DNA from: DASZFV01 sp035549075
GTDB lineage: Bacteria > Myxococcota_A > Polyangia > Fen-1088
DNA length: 64,000 nucleotides
Direction: 5' to 3'
NCBI GenBank assembly: GCA_035549075.1
Contig: DASZRT010000043.1
Coordinates: 1-64,000, forward strand
A model generated the notes under the pieces. That model was not told the origin of the DNA. It saw only the letters and a list, made by a program, of their open reading frames with translations, and ran no database searches. Made by a program: the position numbers and the translations under genes. Below, in pieces: positions 18,903-27,762 of this stretch; within the stretch, counting starts at the first letter, position 1, and the number at the start of each line of letters is the position of its first letter.

Positions 18903-19063
18903 CAGGAAATTTCGGCGCTAAGCGATCGAGTTTTCTAAGCGAACTCGAATCCGCAGGGAAGGGCGTTTCCAGGTTTTGCCCGCCCTTTGCCCAAGCGGCC
19001 GAGCAACGCGAAATTTTGGTCGTCCTCTCGATCGGTAATGCTCGATCGAAGGAGGTACCGACG

Positions 19064-19237
19064 ATGAGGGAGACGAGCTGGCGCTGTACATCGACGACCT
19101 GGTGTCGAAGCACGAAGAGATCACCGTTGGCGTCCATTCGCCGCGCTCGAAGCCGATCGACGATCCCGCGCATCGGACTCACCCTTGGCGACCGCCGGCC
19201 CGAGCACGCGCGCGGACGCGTCCCCCGCGTTCCGTAG
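19064..19237 (+). CDS. Short ORF behind a perfect Shine-Dalgarno (doubtful)
   Basis: In the 345-base gap between tRNA-Glu and the next gene, AAGGAGGT (19049-19056), fully complementary to the 16S tail, stands 7 bases before ATG 19064. The ORF gives 57 residues rich in Arg/Ser/Thr that do not look like a folded protein. A different frame over the same bases gives a much more protein-like stretch (DDEGDELALYIDDLVSKHEE, then ITVGVHSPRSKPIDDPAHR) with no start codon of its own. This may be a small gene damaged by a frameshift. The rest of the gap shows nothing else recognisable. Confidence 0.3.
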   Translation: MRETSWRCTSTTWCRSTKRSPLASIRRARSRSTIPRIGLTLGDRRPEHARGRVPRVP

Positions 19238-19247
19238 TGGCCGCCCT

Positions 19248-19967
19248 TCACAGCGACGCCGCGAGGGCGCGTAGGACGGCCGCCGGATCGCGTTCGATGA
19301 CGTCGCCGTGGGAGACCACGATTCGGCGCAGGTCGGGGATCGTGGCCCAGCGTTCGAGGTCGGACTTGAACGCGGGGCGGTCGCTGATCGAAAGGGCGGC
19401 GGTGATCTTGGGGATCCTCGGGCCGTCGCCCGTGAACCCGATGGCGTGAAACGCCAGGCCGCCCAAACCTGGGCGATCGGCGACGTTCCAAATGACCTCG
19501 TTCACGACGACCGTCGTGCCGCCGGGGCTGGTGACGACGAGCGCCGCCTCGCGGTCTTTCGTGCCTGCGACGACGACGAATCGGACCGACGGATCGCCGA
19601 AGTCGGGCGAGGTCTCGTCGACGACGGCGACCTCGGCCACCTTGGTTCGGGCGCCGGGCGGCGCGACGACGCGAATGTCGGGATAGCGCGCCTTCCAAAT
19701 CGCGAGGTCCTTGCGGTGCCTCTCGTTGGGGACCACCAGAAAGGCGGGCCGTCCCCACGCCTCGAGCGACCGCATCTCGGCCTCCGCGAGGGCGATGGCG
19801 CTGAACACGACGAGGCGCCCGTCCACGAGGCGCGCCACCGTCATGCGACGGGTGAACGTGCCGAGCGGCATCGAGATCTCGCCGACGACGGTTCGCAGGT
19901 TCTCTTCGAGGGCGATCACCGGGCCGTGCGGTAGCACGGTCCATTCTTTGAAAAGTCCGCGCGCCAT
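19248..19967 (-). CDS. Hypothetical protein, metallo-beta-lactamase-like (DUF4336 type)
   Basis: A 239-residue cytoplasmic protein starting MARGLFKEWTVLPHGPVIAL at ATG 19967. The pattern FTRRMTVARLVDGRLVVFSAI, AFLVVPNERHRKDLAIWKARYPDIRVV, a central NEVIWNVAD and the ending RRIVVSHGDVIERDPAAVLRA fits the degenerate beta-lactamase-fold family DUF4336. Those proteins keep the alpha-beta sandwich but lack the full HxHxDH zinc motif. NERHRKD and SHGDV may be the remaining ligands. Family assignment is by pattern only. It lies 80 bases downstream of the hybrid kinase on the same strand. Confidence 0.65.
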   Translation of the reverse strand: MARGLFKEWTVLPHGPVIALEENLRTVVGEISMPLGTFTRRMTVARLVDGRLVVFSAIALAEAEMRSLEAWGRPAFLVVPNERHRKDLAIWKARYPDIRVVAPPGARTKVAEVAVVDETSPDFGDPSVRFVVVAGTKDREAALVVTSPGGTTVVVNEVIWNVADRPGLGGLAFHAIGFTGDGPRIPKITAALSISDRPAFKSDLERWATIPDLRRIVVSHGDVIERDPAAVLRALAASL

Positions 19968-20046
19968 CGGCTCGTGCGCAAAATCTGGGTTCGCCCGAGA
20001 GCTTGTCGAGGGGCCATGCGCCTCGCGCGCGGTCGTCGACGGACGG

Positions 20047-23000
20047 TCAGGTTGGCCCGTTGCCCTCGACGAGGCGAGTGACGAAGGCGAGGTCGAGCGG
20101 CTTGACGATGTGGTTGTCGAAGCCCGAAGCGAGCGAGCGCGAGCGATCGCTGTCTTGTCCGTAGCCCGTGATGGCGACGAGCCGCAGGCCTTCGGGCATC
20201 TCGGCGAGACCACGGATCGCGCGCGCGAGCGCGTAGCCGTCCATCAGGGGCAAGCCAATGTCGAGGAGACCGATGTCGGGCCGAAAGGTCCGGGCCCGTT
20301 CGAGGCCCGAGGGCCCGTCGTGCGCGACCTGCACCTCACAGCCCAGGTCCTCGAGGAACTCCGCGAGCGTCGACGCGGCGTCTTCGTTGTCGTCGACGAC
20401 GAGGATGCGCTTGCGGGCGCGGGCCTTGCGGGCCGCGGGAGGCGGCGCCGTTGCGCTCGCGCCGTCGCGCGACGGTGGAGCGTCCACGAGGCCGAGCGCG
20501 AGCGGCAGCTCGACGACGAACTCGCTCCCTCGCCCCGTTCCCTCGCTGCGCGCCTCGACGGTGCCGCCGTGCAGCTGAACCAAGCTGCGGACGATCGTGA
20601 GGCCGAGCCCCAGCCCGCCGCGCGATCGGTCGAGCGCCTGCGGTTGCTGGACGAAGCTGTCGAAGATCGCCGCGACCATCTCGGGCGCGAGGCCGATGCC
20701 GCGATCGAGCACGCGCAGGCGGACCTTCGCGCCCACGCGCTCGGCGATGATGCGGATCGACGCCTCGGGATCGCTGTACTTCGAGGCGTTCGTGAGGAGG
20801 TTCGAGACGACTTGCGCCAGCCGATCGGCGTCGCCGTCGACCACCAATCCTCGCACGGGCACCTCGAGATCGAGCCGCTGCCGCCGCTCGACGATGATGG
20901 GAGACGCGAGCTCGACGCCCCGCAGGACGAAGGCCGACACCTCGACGAGCTCCTTCCGCAGCTCGAGCTTGCCGCGCGTCACGCGCGACACATCGAGGAG
21001 ATCGTCGACGAGCCGCACGAGGTGCGAGACCTGCCGCTCGATGATCGAGAGCTCGCGTCCCGAGACGCCGCGGAGGCGCAAGAGCTGGACGGCGTTGTGG
21101 ATCGGCGACAGGGGGTTGCGTAGCTCGTGACCGAGCATGGCGAGGAACTCGTCCTTCGTGCGCGTCGCCGCCTCGGCGCGGTCCTTCGCCGTCACGAGCT
21201 CGGCGCGAACTTGCGCGAGCCGGAGCTGCGTCCCGACGCGCGCGACGAGCTCGCGCGCCGAGAACGGCTTGACGAGGTAGTCGTCGGCGCCGGCGCCGAG
21301 GCCCACGACGCGCGATTCGTCGCCCGAGCGCGCGGACAAGATGATGACGGGGATGGCGCTCGTGGCAGCGTCGGCCTTGAGGGCGGCCAAGAGGCCGAAG
21401 CCGTCGAGGCGCGGCATCATGACGTCGGTCAGCACGAGGTCGACGCCGCCGGCCTTCGCGGCGGCGAGCGCGGCTTCGCCGTCGGGCACGGCGACGACCG
21501 TCCAGCGTGGCGACAGCAGCCCGACGATGTAGTCGCGCATGTCGGCGTTGTCGTCGGCGACGACGATGCGCTTCGAGTCGTCGCGCGGCGCGCCCGCGAC
21601 CGTCGCGACGATCGAGGGCGGGGCCTCGGGCAGCCACCGCGACGCCTCCTCGATGTAGGCGGCCGAGCGCCGCGGCGTGCCGGCGGCGTCGGTCGTCGCG
21701 CGGATCCGGTCGCCCGGCAGGTGCTTCGAGCCCAGCGGCAACTTGATCGTGAACGTGGTCCCGTGGCCCGGCGCGCTCTCTGCGCCGATGACGCCGCCGT
21801 GGGTGCGCACCAAGTCGTGCACGAGGGCGAGGCCGATGCCCGAGCCTTCGTGCGAGCGTGTTCGCGCGCCTTCGACGCGGTGGAAGCGCTCGAACAAGCG
21901 CGGCAGCTCCTCGGACGCGATGCCGATGCCGGTGTCGCGAACCGACACGACGACCTCGTCGCGCTCGGCCCGCAGCGCCACCTCGATCTCACCCTCGAAG
22001 GTGAACTTGAAGGCGTTCGACAGGAGGTTGAGGACGATCTTCTCCCACATCTCGCGATCGACGAAGACGGGCGTCGACAGCGGCTCGCAGCGGAGCACGA
22101 GCTTCAGCCCGGCGCGCGCGATCGTCGACTCGAACATGCCCGCGAGCTCGGTCGTCAGCTTCGAGAGGTCCGTCGCTTGGAAGTTCGGCTGCACGCGCCC
22201 AGCTTCGATGCGCGAGAAGTCGAGCAACCCGTTCACGAGCCGCAGGAGGCGCAGCTCGTTGCGGTAGACGGTGTCGAGCGCCGCGCCGCCGAGCGTGCCG
22301 GCCTCCGACGCCAACGCGTCCTCGGTGGGCCCGATCATGAGCGTGAGCGGCGTCCGAAACTCGTGGCTGACGTTGCTGAAGAAGTCGGTCTTGGCGCGGT
22401 TGAGCTCGGCCAGCGCCTCGGCGCGCTTGATCTCCACCTCCAACGCGTTCGCGCTCGCGACGACGGCCGCGACCAGCGAGGCCGCGCGCTCCGCGAACCC
22501 TCGGTACTCGTCGTCGATGGCCCGCCGCGGGTTCGCGCCCAGGACGAGGAACCCGCCGACCTTGTCGCCGACGATCATGGGCGCGACGAGCGCGCTGTCG
22601 GCAGCCTCGGGCCACGCACCACCCGGGAACGCGACGCCGAAGCGCTCGGCGAGGTCCGCCTGCACCTGCACGCGTCGCGAGGCGCGCGCCTCGGCGAGCG
22701 GCCAGAGCGAACCGGCCGCCGTGACGTCGATCGATCGCGGAAAGCCGGGCGATCCCGCCTGCACGCCGCTGAGGCCGGCGAGCCGAGCGGCTCCGTCCTG
22801 GTCGCACAAGTACAGCGCGCAGAACGGGACGTCGCGCGCGCCCCCGCCCAGGGTGGCCGCCGCGCGCGCGCACGCCTCGTCCGCCGACTCGGCGCCGGCG
22901 ATGCTCGTGGAAAGGCCGCGCAGCAGCTGCGCGCGGCGCTCGCTGATCACGCGAAACGTCGTCTCGATGACCGCGTTGAAGACGCCCTCGACGCGGCCGC

Positions 23001-23460
23001 CTTCGCCGCGAATGGGCGTGAACGTGAAGTTGAAGTAGCACTCCTCGACGTAGCCATGACGATGCATGGGCAGGAGGCCGTCCTCGGAGTAGGTCGCCTC
23101 GCCCTTGGTCATGACCTGCTCGAACATCGGGCCGATCGTGTCCCAGATCTCCGGCCACACCTCCCGCGCCTCGCGCCCGAGCGCCCACGGGTGCTTGCTG
23201 CCGGGGATGGGGCTCCACGCGTCGTTGTAGAGCAGCGCCAGCGCCGGGCCCCAATAGATGGCGATCGGGAAGCCGGAGCCGAGGCAGATGCTCAGCGCCG
23301 ATCGCAAGCTCTGCGGCCAGCCGTCGACCGGCCCGAGCGGGGTGTCGGTCCACGCGGTCGTTCGCATCCGGTGGCCCATGTCGCCGCCACCACCGAGCAC
23401 GCCGTCGATCAGCCCTGAGGAAGCGAGCGCGCCCGACGCTTCGTGTCTGCCGTTCGACAT
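20047..23460 (-). CDS. Double hybrid sensor histidine kinase (PAS-GAF-HK-REC-HK-REC)
   Basis: A 1137-residue soluble signalling protein with no membrane segment. Domains in order: a PAS-like input (about 30-170; TPLGPVDGWPQSLRSALSIC start, YFNFTFTPIRGEGG), a GAF-like domain (about 180-335), HisKA with FFSNVSHEFRTPLTLM near 370, an HATPase ending GSGIGLALVHDLVRTHGG, a receiver (VVADDNADMRDYIVG, LVLTDVMMPRLDG, K in DYLVKPFS; about 630-745), a second HisKA (EFLAMLGHELRNPLSPI near 775), a second HATPase (GGLGLGLTIVRSLVQLHGG) and a C-terminal receiver (ILVVDDNEDAAS, LLDIGLPLMDG, IVKPLD). Two complete kinase cores with two receivers suggest an internal phosphorelay. Transcribed from the same strand as the che operon, 106 bases beyond cheB. 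Confidence 0.93.
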   Translation of the reverse strand: MSNGRHEASGALASSGLIDGVLGGGGDMGHRMRTTAWTDTPLGPVDGWPQSLRSALSICLGSGFPIAIYWGPALALLYNDAWSPIPGSKHPWALGREAREVWPEIWDTIGPMFEQVMTKGEATYSEDGLLPMHRHGYVEECYFNFTFTPIRGEGGRVEGVFNAVIETTFRVISERRAQLLRGLSTSIAGAESADEACARAAATLGGGARDVPFCALYLCDQDGAARLAGLSGVQAGSPGFPRSIDVTAAGSLWPLAEARASRRVQVQADLAERFGVAFPGGAWPEAADSALVAPMIVGDKVGGFLVLGANPRRAIDDEYRGFAERAASLVAAVVASANALEVEIKRAEALAELNRAKTDFFSNVSHEFRTPLTLMIGPTEDALASEAGTLGGAALDTVYRNELRLLRLVNGLLDFSRIEAGRVQPNFQATDLSKLTTELAGMFESTIARAGLKLVLRCEPLSTPVFVDREMWEKIVLNLLSNAFKFTFEGEIEVALRAERDEVVVSVRDTGIGIASEELPRLFERFHRVEGARTRSHEGSGIGLALVHDLVRTHGGVIGAESAPGHGTTFTIKLPLGSKHLPGDRIRATTDAAGTPRRSAAYIEEASRWLPEAPPSIVATVAGAPRDDSKRIVVADDNADMRDYIVGLLSPRWTVVAVPDGEAALAAAKAGGVDLVLTDVMMPRLDGFGLLAALKADAATSAIPVIILSARSGDESRVVGLGAGADDYLVKPFSARELVARVGTQLRLAQVRAELVTAKDRAEAATRTKDEFLAMLGHELRNPLSPIHNAVQLLRLRGVSGRELSIIERQVSHLVRLVDDLLDVSRVTRGKLELRKELVEVSAFVLRGVELASPIIVERRQRLDLEVPVRGLVVDGDADRLAQVVSNLLTNASKYSDPEASIRIIAERVGAKVRLRVLDRGIGLAPEMVAAIFDSFVQQPQALDRSRGGLGLGLTIVRSLVQLHGGTVEARSEGTGRGSEFVVELPLALGLVDAPPSRDGASATAPPPAARKARARKRILVVDDNEDAASTLAEFLEDLGCEVQVAHDGPSGLERARTFRPDIGLLDIGLPLMDGYALARAIRGLAEMPEGLRLVAITGYGQDSDRSRSLASGFDNHIVKPLDLAFVTRLVEGNGPT

Positions 23461-23499
23461 CCGAACTACCCCGTACTCTTAGGCCGACTCCCGAGCCGT

Positions 23500-23557
23500 G
23501 CAAGGGCAGAGCCCCAAGAATGGGCGGTCCCACGCCGACGGCGTCCACGGCCCTTGC
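23500..23557 (-). terminator. Inverted repeat after cheB
   Basis: Arms GCAAGGGC (23500-23507) and GCCCTTGC (23550-23557) enclose a second hairpin ACGCCG/CGGCGT (23532-23544). The structure begins 9 bases past the cheB stop on the transcript strand, so it probably ends the chemosensory operon before the hybrid kinase gene. Confidence 0.5.
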
Positions 23558-23565
23558 CGCCCGGA

Positions 23566-24594
23566 TCACAAGCGCTGCAGGATCATCTCGGCCATGTCTT
23601 CGATCGTGGCGCTGCCCGCCGAGAGATCGGCTTCGACGACGGCTCTGGGCATGCCGTAGACGACGCACGAGGACTCGGCCTCGGTCAGCGTGCGGCCCTG
23701 GGCGCGGTGGATGGCGCGGGCGCCTTCGACGCCGTCGCTGCCCATGCCGGTGAGCACGACGCCGAGGACGGCCGGACCGAGGGCGACGGCGGCGCTCTCG
23801 AAGAGGACGTCGACGGACGGGAGAAACGGCGACGCCGTCCGGAGGGGATCGAGATGGGTCGTGAGCCCGCGCGCGCCGGAGCGCACCCGCAGGTTGATGC
23901 CTCCGCGCGCGATCACGACGCTGCCGGCCGTGAGCGCGGCGCCCTCGGACGCCTCGAACACGCGCAAGGCGCAGGCATCGTCGAGCCGCTTCGCGAGCGC
24001 ATCGGTGTAGCCCGCGGGGATGTGCAACGCGACGGCGACGGGGCAGGGCAAGTCGCCCGGCAACGCCGTGAGCAACCGCGTGAGGGCCTGCGGGCCGCCG
24101 GTCGACGTCCCGACGACGATCAAGCCGACCCGCCCGGCGATCCTCGGCAAAGGCTTGGGCGCCTGCGCAGGGGGGACGAGCCTTCGATGGGACGCACCCG
24201 CGGAGAGGACCTTCGCCACGAGCTCGCTCGACATCTCGTACAAACGATCGGTCGCGAGCGCCGTCGGCTTCTGGACGAGATCGACGGCGCCGTTCTGCAG
24301 CGCTTCGATGCCGAGCGCGCTGTCGCCGTCGGAGATGCTGACGATGACGACGCGCGGGCCCCCTTCGGCGGGCAGGGCGCGCAACACGCCGAGGCCGTCG
24401 AGGTTCGGCATGATGAGGTCGAGCGTGACGACGTCGGGCGCGAGCTCGGCGATCTTCTCGAGCGCCTCGAGCCCGTCGCGGGCGACGCCGACGACCTCGA
24501 TGTCGGCGCTCACCGACAGCGTCTCGCGCAGCACCTTCCGGGCGAAGGCCGAGTCGTCGACGACGAGCACGCGGAGCCGCCGGGCCGCGGTCAT
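23566..24594 (-). CDS. cheB: Chemotaxis protein-glutamate methylesterase CheB
   Basis: A 342-residue response-regulator methylesterase. An N-terminal receiver (LVVDDSAFARKVL, phospho-Asp59 in TLDLIMPNLDG) is joined to the C-terminal esterase: VVGTSTGGPQALTRLL carries the catalytic Ser, LHIPAGYTDALAKRLD the His, and GMGSDGVEGARAIH the Asp. It removes methyl groups from the coupled receptor, opposing CheR. Start ATG 24594 overlaps the cheR stop as ATGA. The last gene of the seven-gene chemosensory operon. Confidence 0.95.
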   Translation of the reverse strand: MTAARRLRVLVVDDSAFARKVLRETLSVSADIEVVGVARDGLEALEKIAELAPDVVTLDLIMPNLDGLGVLRALPAEGGPRVVIVSISDGDSALGIEALQNGAVDLVQKPTALATDRLYEMSSELVAKVLSAGASHRRLVPPAQAPKPLPRIAGRVGLIVVGTSTGGPQALTRLLTALPGDLPCPVAVALHIPAGYTDALAKRLDDACALRVFEASEGAALTAGSVVIARGGINLRVRSGARGLTTHLDPLRTASPFLPSVDVLFESAAVALGPAVLGVVLTGMGSDGVEGARAIHRAQGRTLTEAESSCVVYGMPRAVVEADLSAGSATIEDMAEMILQRL

Positions 24595-25409
24595 GTCACT
24601 TTCCTGTATAGGAAGACGCCGCTCTGCTCCTCGCAGCGCAGCGGCGTGCCGAAGCGGAGCAACGATTCCGAGACGCCCACGAACAGCGCGCCATCGACGT
24701 TGAGCCTCGCCGCGAGGCGATCGACGACCCGACGCGTGGTCTCCTCGTCGAAGTAGATGAGGACGTTGCGGCACAGGATCACATCGAAGGTGCCGAGCGC
24801 GGCGACGGCGCCGTCGTCCATGAGGTTGATCCGGCGCCAGTCGACGGCGCTCGTGAGATGGGCGTCGAGGACGACCGCGCGCTCCTCGACCCTCAGCCAG
24901 GCCGCCGCGAACGTGGGGGCCTCGGCGCGCAGCGAGCGGCGGTTGAAGCGACCGGTGCGGGCGCGCGCGAGGGACGCTTCGCTGATGTCGCTCGCGACGA
25001 GATCGACGTCGCGCAGGATGCCGCGCGCCGCGAGCAGCATCGCGACCGTGTGCGGCTCCTCGCCCGTGGCGCAGGCGGCGCACCAGATGCGAGGCCGCGC
25101 GCCTCTCTCGACGAGAGGAACGATGAGCTCGGCGACGGCCGTCTCGAGAGGCGCGAGCTCGCGAAACAGGTAGGTCTCGCCGACGACCAACGCCTCGACG
25201 AGGCGATCGAGCTCGACCGAACCACCGGGGTCGTAGCGAAGGAAGTAGTAGTAATCGAGCAGCGACTCGAACCCGGCCTCGAGCGCGCGCGCGCCGACCT
25301 TCTCGCCGAAGATCGGCGCTTGGCTGGCGTCGAAGTGCAGGCCGGCCCGCTCGCCCACGAGGGCGCTCAGGATCGAGAAGACCTGCGGAGACATCGGCAG
25401 CGGCGGCAC
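24591..25409 (-). CDS. cheR: Chemotaxis protein methyltransferase CheR
   Basis: A 272-residue S-adenosylmethionine-dependent methyltransferase that methylates receptor glutamates. A small helical N-domain precedes VGETYLFRELAPLE, then WCAACATGEEPHTVAMLL (SAM-binding loop), VASDISEASLARARTGRFNRR and FDVILCRNVLIYFDEETTRRVV, all diagnostic of CheR. The C-terminus (ESLLRFGTPLR..FLYRK) is normal. Start uncertain between GTG 25409 and ATG 25394; neither has a strong ribosome site. Coupled to cheB by ATGA. Confidence 0.95.
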   Translation of the reverse strand: MPPLPMSPQVFSILSALVGERAGLHFDASQAPIFGEKVGARALEAGFESLLDYYYFLRYDPGGSVELDRLVEALVVGETYLFRELAPLETAVAELIVPLVERGARPRIWCAACATGEEPHTVAMLLAARGILRDVDLVASDISEASLARARTGRFNRRSLRAEAPTFAAAWLRVEERAVVLDAHLTSAVDWRRINLMDDGAVAALGTFDVILCRNVLIYFDEETTRRVVDRLAARLNVDGALFVGVSESLLRFGTPLRCEEQSGVFLYRKVT

Positions 25410-25416
25410 GACGAGC

Positions 25417-27762
25417 TCAGCGCGCGAGCAGCAGAGAGCAGATCTGCCGCACCTCGGCCTCTGGATCCGACGCGGCGGCCGTCTTGAGCGCGGCGATCGC
25501 CTCGCGGCTCGCCAGGGCGGCGAGGGCGCTCGCGGCCGCTTTCCGCGCCGCGACGTTGCGCATGCCCATCGCCTGGATCAACGCGGCCGAGGCGTCGGGC
25601 CGCCGCATGCGCGCGAGTGCCGAGGTCAACGCGGGCGCCGTTTCGTCGTCGGCCTCCTCGAGCCCGAGCACGAGACCGGCGATGCGGCCCTCCACGTGCA
25701 ACGACAGCGCCGCCAACACGGGCTCGGTGGCCGCCGCCGTCGAGAGCAAGCTGATGAGCGTGCGGGTCGCGGGACCGCCGGGCATCGCCGCGAGGAAGCC
25801 GATCGAGGCCGTGCGCACGCTCTCGTCGGCGTCGGACGCGGCGGCCCGAAACGCGCCCAGGACCGACAGCGAGCGGAACCCGGCCAGCGCCGAGATCGCG
25901 ACGAGCCTCGTCGCCGCGTCGGGCGAACGGGCGGCGTCGAGGATGAGGGGGAGGGCGTCCGAACGTTGCGCGACGCCCAACCCCACGAGCGCCGCGCGCC
26001 GGATGTCGCTGTCGGCGTCGGTGGCCGCGGCGTTCAGCGCCTGCGCCGCGAGCTCACCGCGCAAGCACGACAAGGCTTCGACGGCGGCGACGCGCACCTG
26101 CCCCGCGGGATCGGCCAACAGCCGGATGATGGCCTCGGCCGCCGGCTCGAACGCCATCTTGCCGAGCGCCTGGCACGCGTAATAGCGCACCCAAGCGTCG
26201 GGATCGCCGAGGCCCTTGAGCAGGTACGCGCTCGCGCGCAGGTCGCCGGCGCATTGACCCAAGCTGCGCATGGCCGCGCCGCGGGTCCGCTCGGGTCCGT
26301 CACGTGCCGCCCCGAGCAAGGCTTCGAAGGCGCGCGGATCGTCCATGAACGGCAGGCCCTGCACGGCGGCTTCCTGCACGCGTTCGTCCGGGTCGCGGAG
26401 CCCGGCGAGGAAGACGTCGAGCGCGAACGGCGAGCCGAAGTAGCCGAGGATGCGCAGGGCCGCGCGGCGGACGCGGACGTCGGGCGAGCCGGCGGCCTCG
26501 ATCGTGAGGCGCTCGGTCTCGCGGCTGCCCAACGATTGGATGGCGGCGACCGCGGCGTACGAGACCCGCGGATCGGCATCGGAGAGGAGCGGAAACAACG
26601 CGCCCACGGCCGCGACGGCGCCCATGCGGCCGAGGGCCTCGCAGGCGAGGACGCGCACATCCGGATCGGCGTCGCGCAGGCAAGCGACGACGTCGCGGGT
26701 CGCGGCGCCGCTCGAGACGAACGGCAGCAGCGCGCGTCGGTGGATGCTGTCGCCGACGCGGATGCCCTGCAGGATCTGCTCCTCGACCTGGGGCCCGAGC
26801 TCGCGCAGCGCCGTCGCCGCGGCCTCGGCCACGGGCGGCGCCGCGTCGAGCAGCGCCGTGAGCGCAGACGCCGCCGACGGCGCGCGCGCCACGCCGAGCA
26901 GGAAGCAGATCGCCGCCTGCTCGGCCGGATCTCCTTGCGCCAGCGCGAGCATCAGATGGCGGACGACGCCGCCTTCGCTCGAGCCGGCGGCGATCTGACC
27001 AGTGACGGCATCGCCGTTCCCCGCACGCTCCAGGTAGCGCTGGTGCAAGTCGGCGAGCGCGACCGCGCCCAGCCGAACGACGGCGCCGGGCGCCTTGGCG
27101 ACGAGGCGCATGAGCGGCGCGACGGCCGCGAGATCGCCGGTTCGGCCCAGCGCCCGCGCCGCCTCGGTCGCGTACTGGGGCTGGTCGAGCAACGCCGTCA
27201 GCGGCGCGACGGCGCGCGGATCGCCGCTGCGGCCCAAGACCTCGATCGCGGGGAACGCACGGAAGAAGTTCCCGCTCTGGACGGCGTCGACGAGCGAATC
27301 GACGGCGGCGCGACCACCGATGCGCCCGAGCGCCTCGATGGCCGCCGCGGCGACGTTGTCGTCGGCGTGTCGGCTCAGCGCGATCACGGTCGAGACGGCG
27401 GTGGTCGTGCGCCTACGCCCGAGGATCTGCGCGATGTCGGCCAGCACCGGGATCTCGGCGTGCTCGACCATGGCGGCGAGCGCGGCGTCGGCGTCGCCGG
27501 TGAAGGCCGAGAGGGCGTCGACGGTGGCGGCGATGCGGCTCTCGCTGTCGCGGCGATGCTCGAGCGCGTCGCAGAGCAGCCCCACGGCGCGTGGTCCGCT
27601 CGCGGCGAGGGCGGCGACGACGGCGCGGCGGACGGCCCAGCTGGGGTCGTCCAACATCCCGATGAGGTGGTCGACGCCGCCGCCGCGCGCGAGCCGATCG
27701 ATCTCTTCGACGCGGCGGAGATCCTCGGGCGAGAACGCGAGTTGGTTCGAGACGACGCTCAT
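25417..27762 (-). CDS. HEAT-repeat protein of chemosensory operon
   Basis: A 781-residue soluble protein composed almost entirely of about 22-24 HEAT/PBS-lyase-type repeats of 31-33 residues, each ending in patterns such as AALRELGP, AVAAIQSLG or ACQALGKM. It forms an extended superhelical scaffold for protein contacts. No catalytic domain is seen. ATGA coupling to the receptor gene upstream and 7-bp spacing to cheR place it firmly in the pathway. Myxococcus xanthus Che7 is remembered to contain a HEAT-repeat partner (Cpc7) for its receptor; this protein likely plays a comparable role in docking the cytoplasmic receptor. That comparison is from memory and needs a search. Confidence 0.88.
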   Translation of the reverse strand: MSVVSNQLAFSPEDLRRVEEIDRLARGGGVDHLIGMLDDPSWAVRRAVVAALAASGPRAVGLLCDALEHRRDSESRIAATVDALSAFTGDADAALAAMVEHAEIPVLADIAQILGRRRTTTAVSTVIALSRHADDNVAAAAIEALGRIGGRAAVDSLVDAVQSGNFFRAFPAIEVLGRSGDPRAVAPLTALLDQPQYATEAARALGRTGDLAAVAPLMRLVAKAPGAVVRLGAVALADLHQRYLERAGNGDAVTGQIAAGSSEGGVVRHLMLALAQGDPAEQAAICFLLGVARAPSAASALTALLDAAPPVAEAAATALRELGPQVEEQILQGIRVGDSIHRRALLPFVSSGAATRDVVACLRDADPDVRVLACEALGRMGAVAAVGALFPLLSDADPRVSYAAVAAIQSLGSRETERLTIEAAGSPDVRVRRAALRILGYFGSPFALDVFLAGLRDPDERVQEAAVQGLPFMDDPRAFEALLGAARDGPERTRGAAMRSLGQCAGDLRASAYLLKGLGDPDAWVRYYACQALGKMAFEPAAEAIIRLLADPAGQVRVAAVEALSCLRGELAAQALNAAATDADSDIRRAALVGLGVAQRSDALPLILDAARSPDAATRLVAISALAGFRSLSVLGAFRAAASDADESVRTASIGFLAAMPGGPATRTLISLLSTAAATEPVLAALSLHVEGRIAGLVLGLEEADDETAPALTSALARMRRPDASAALIQAMGMRNVAARKAAASALAALASREAIAALKTAAASDPEAEVRQICSLLLAR

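Noticed and set aside
18865..19944. Minus-strand frame of 359 codons across the tRNA-Glu 3' end
   Set aside because: It crosses a tRNA gene on the opposite strand and is Arg-rich; a different frame (19248-19967) gives the coherent protein.
21127..23418. Open frame of 763 codons on the plus strand opposite the hybrid kinase
   Set aside because: Antisense shadow: Arg/Ala/Glu-rich, no recognisable domain, while the minus strand carries eight well-formed signalling domains.
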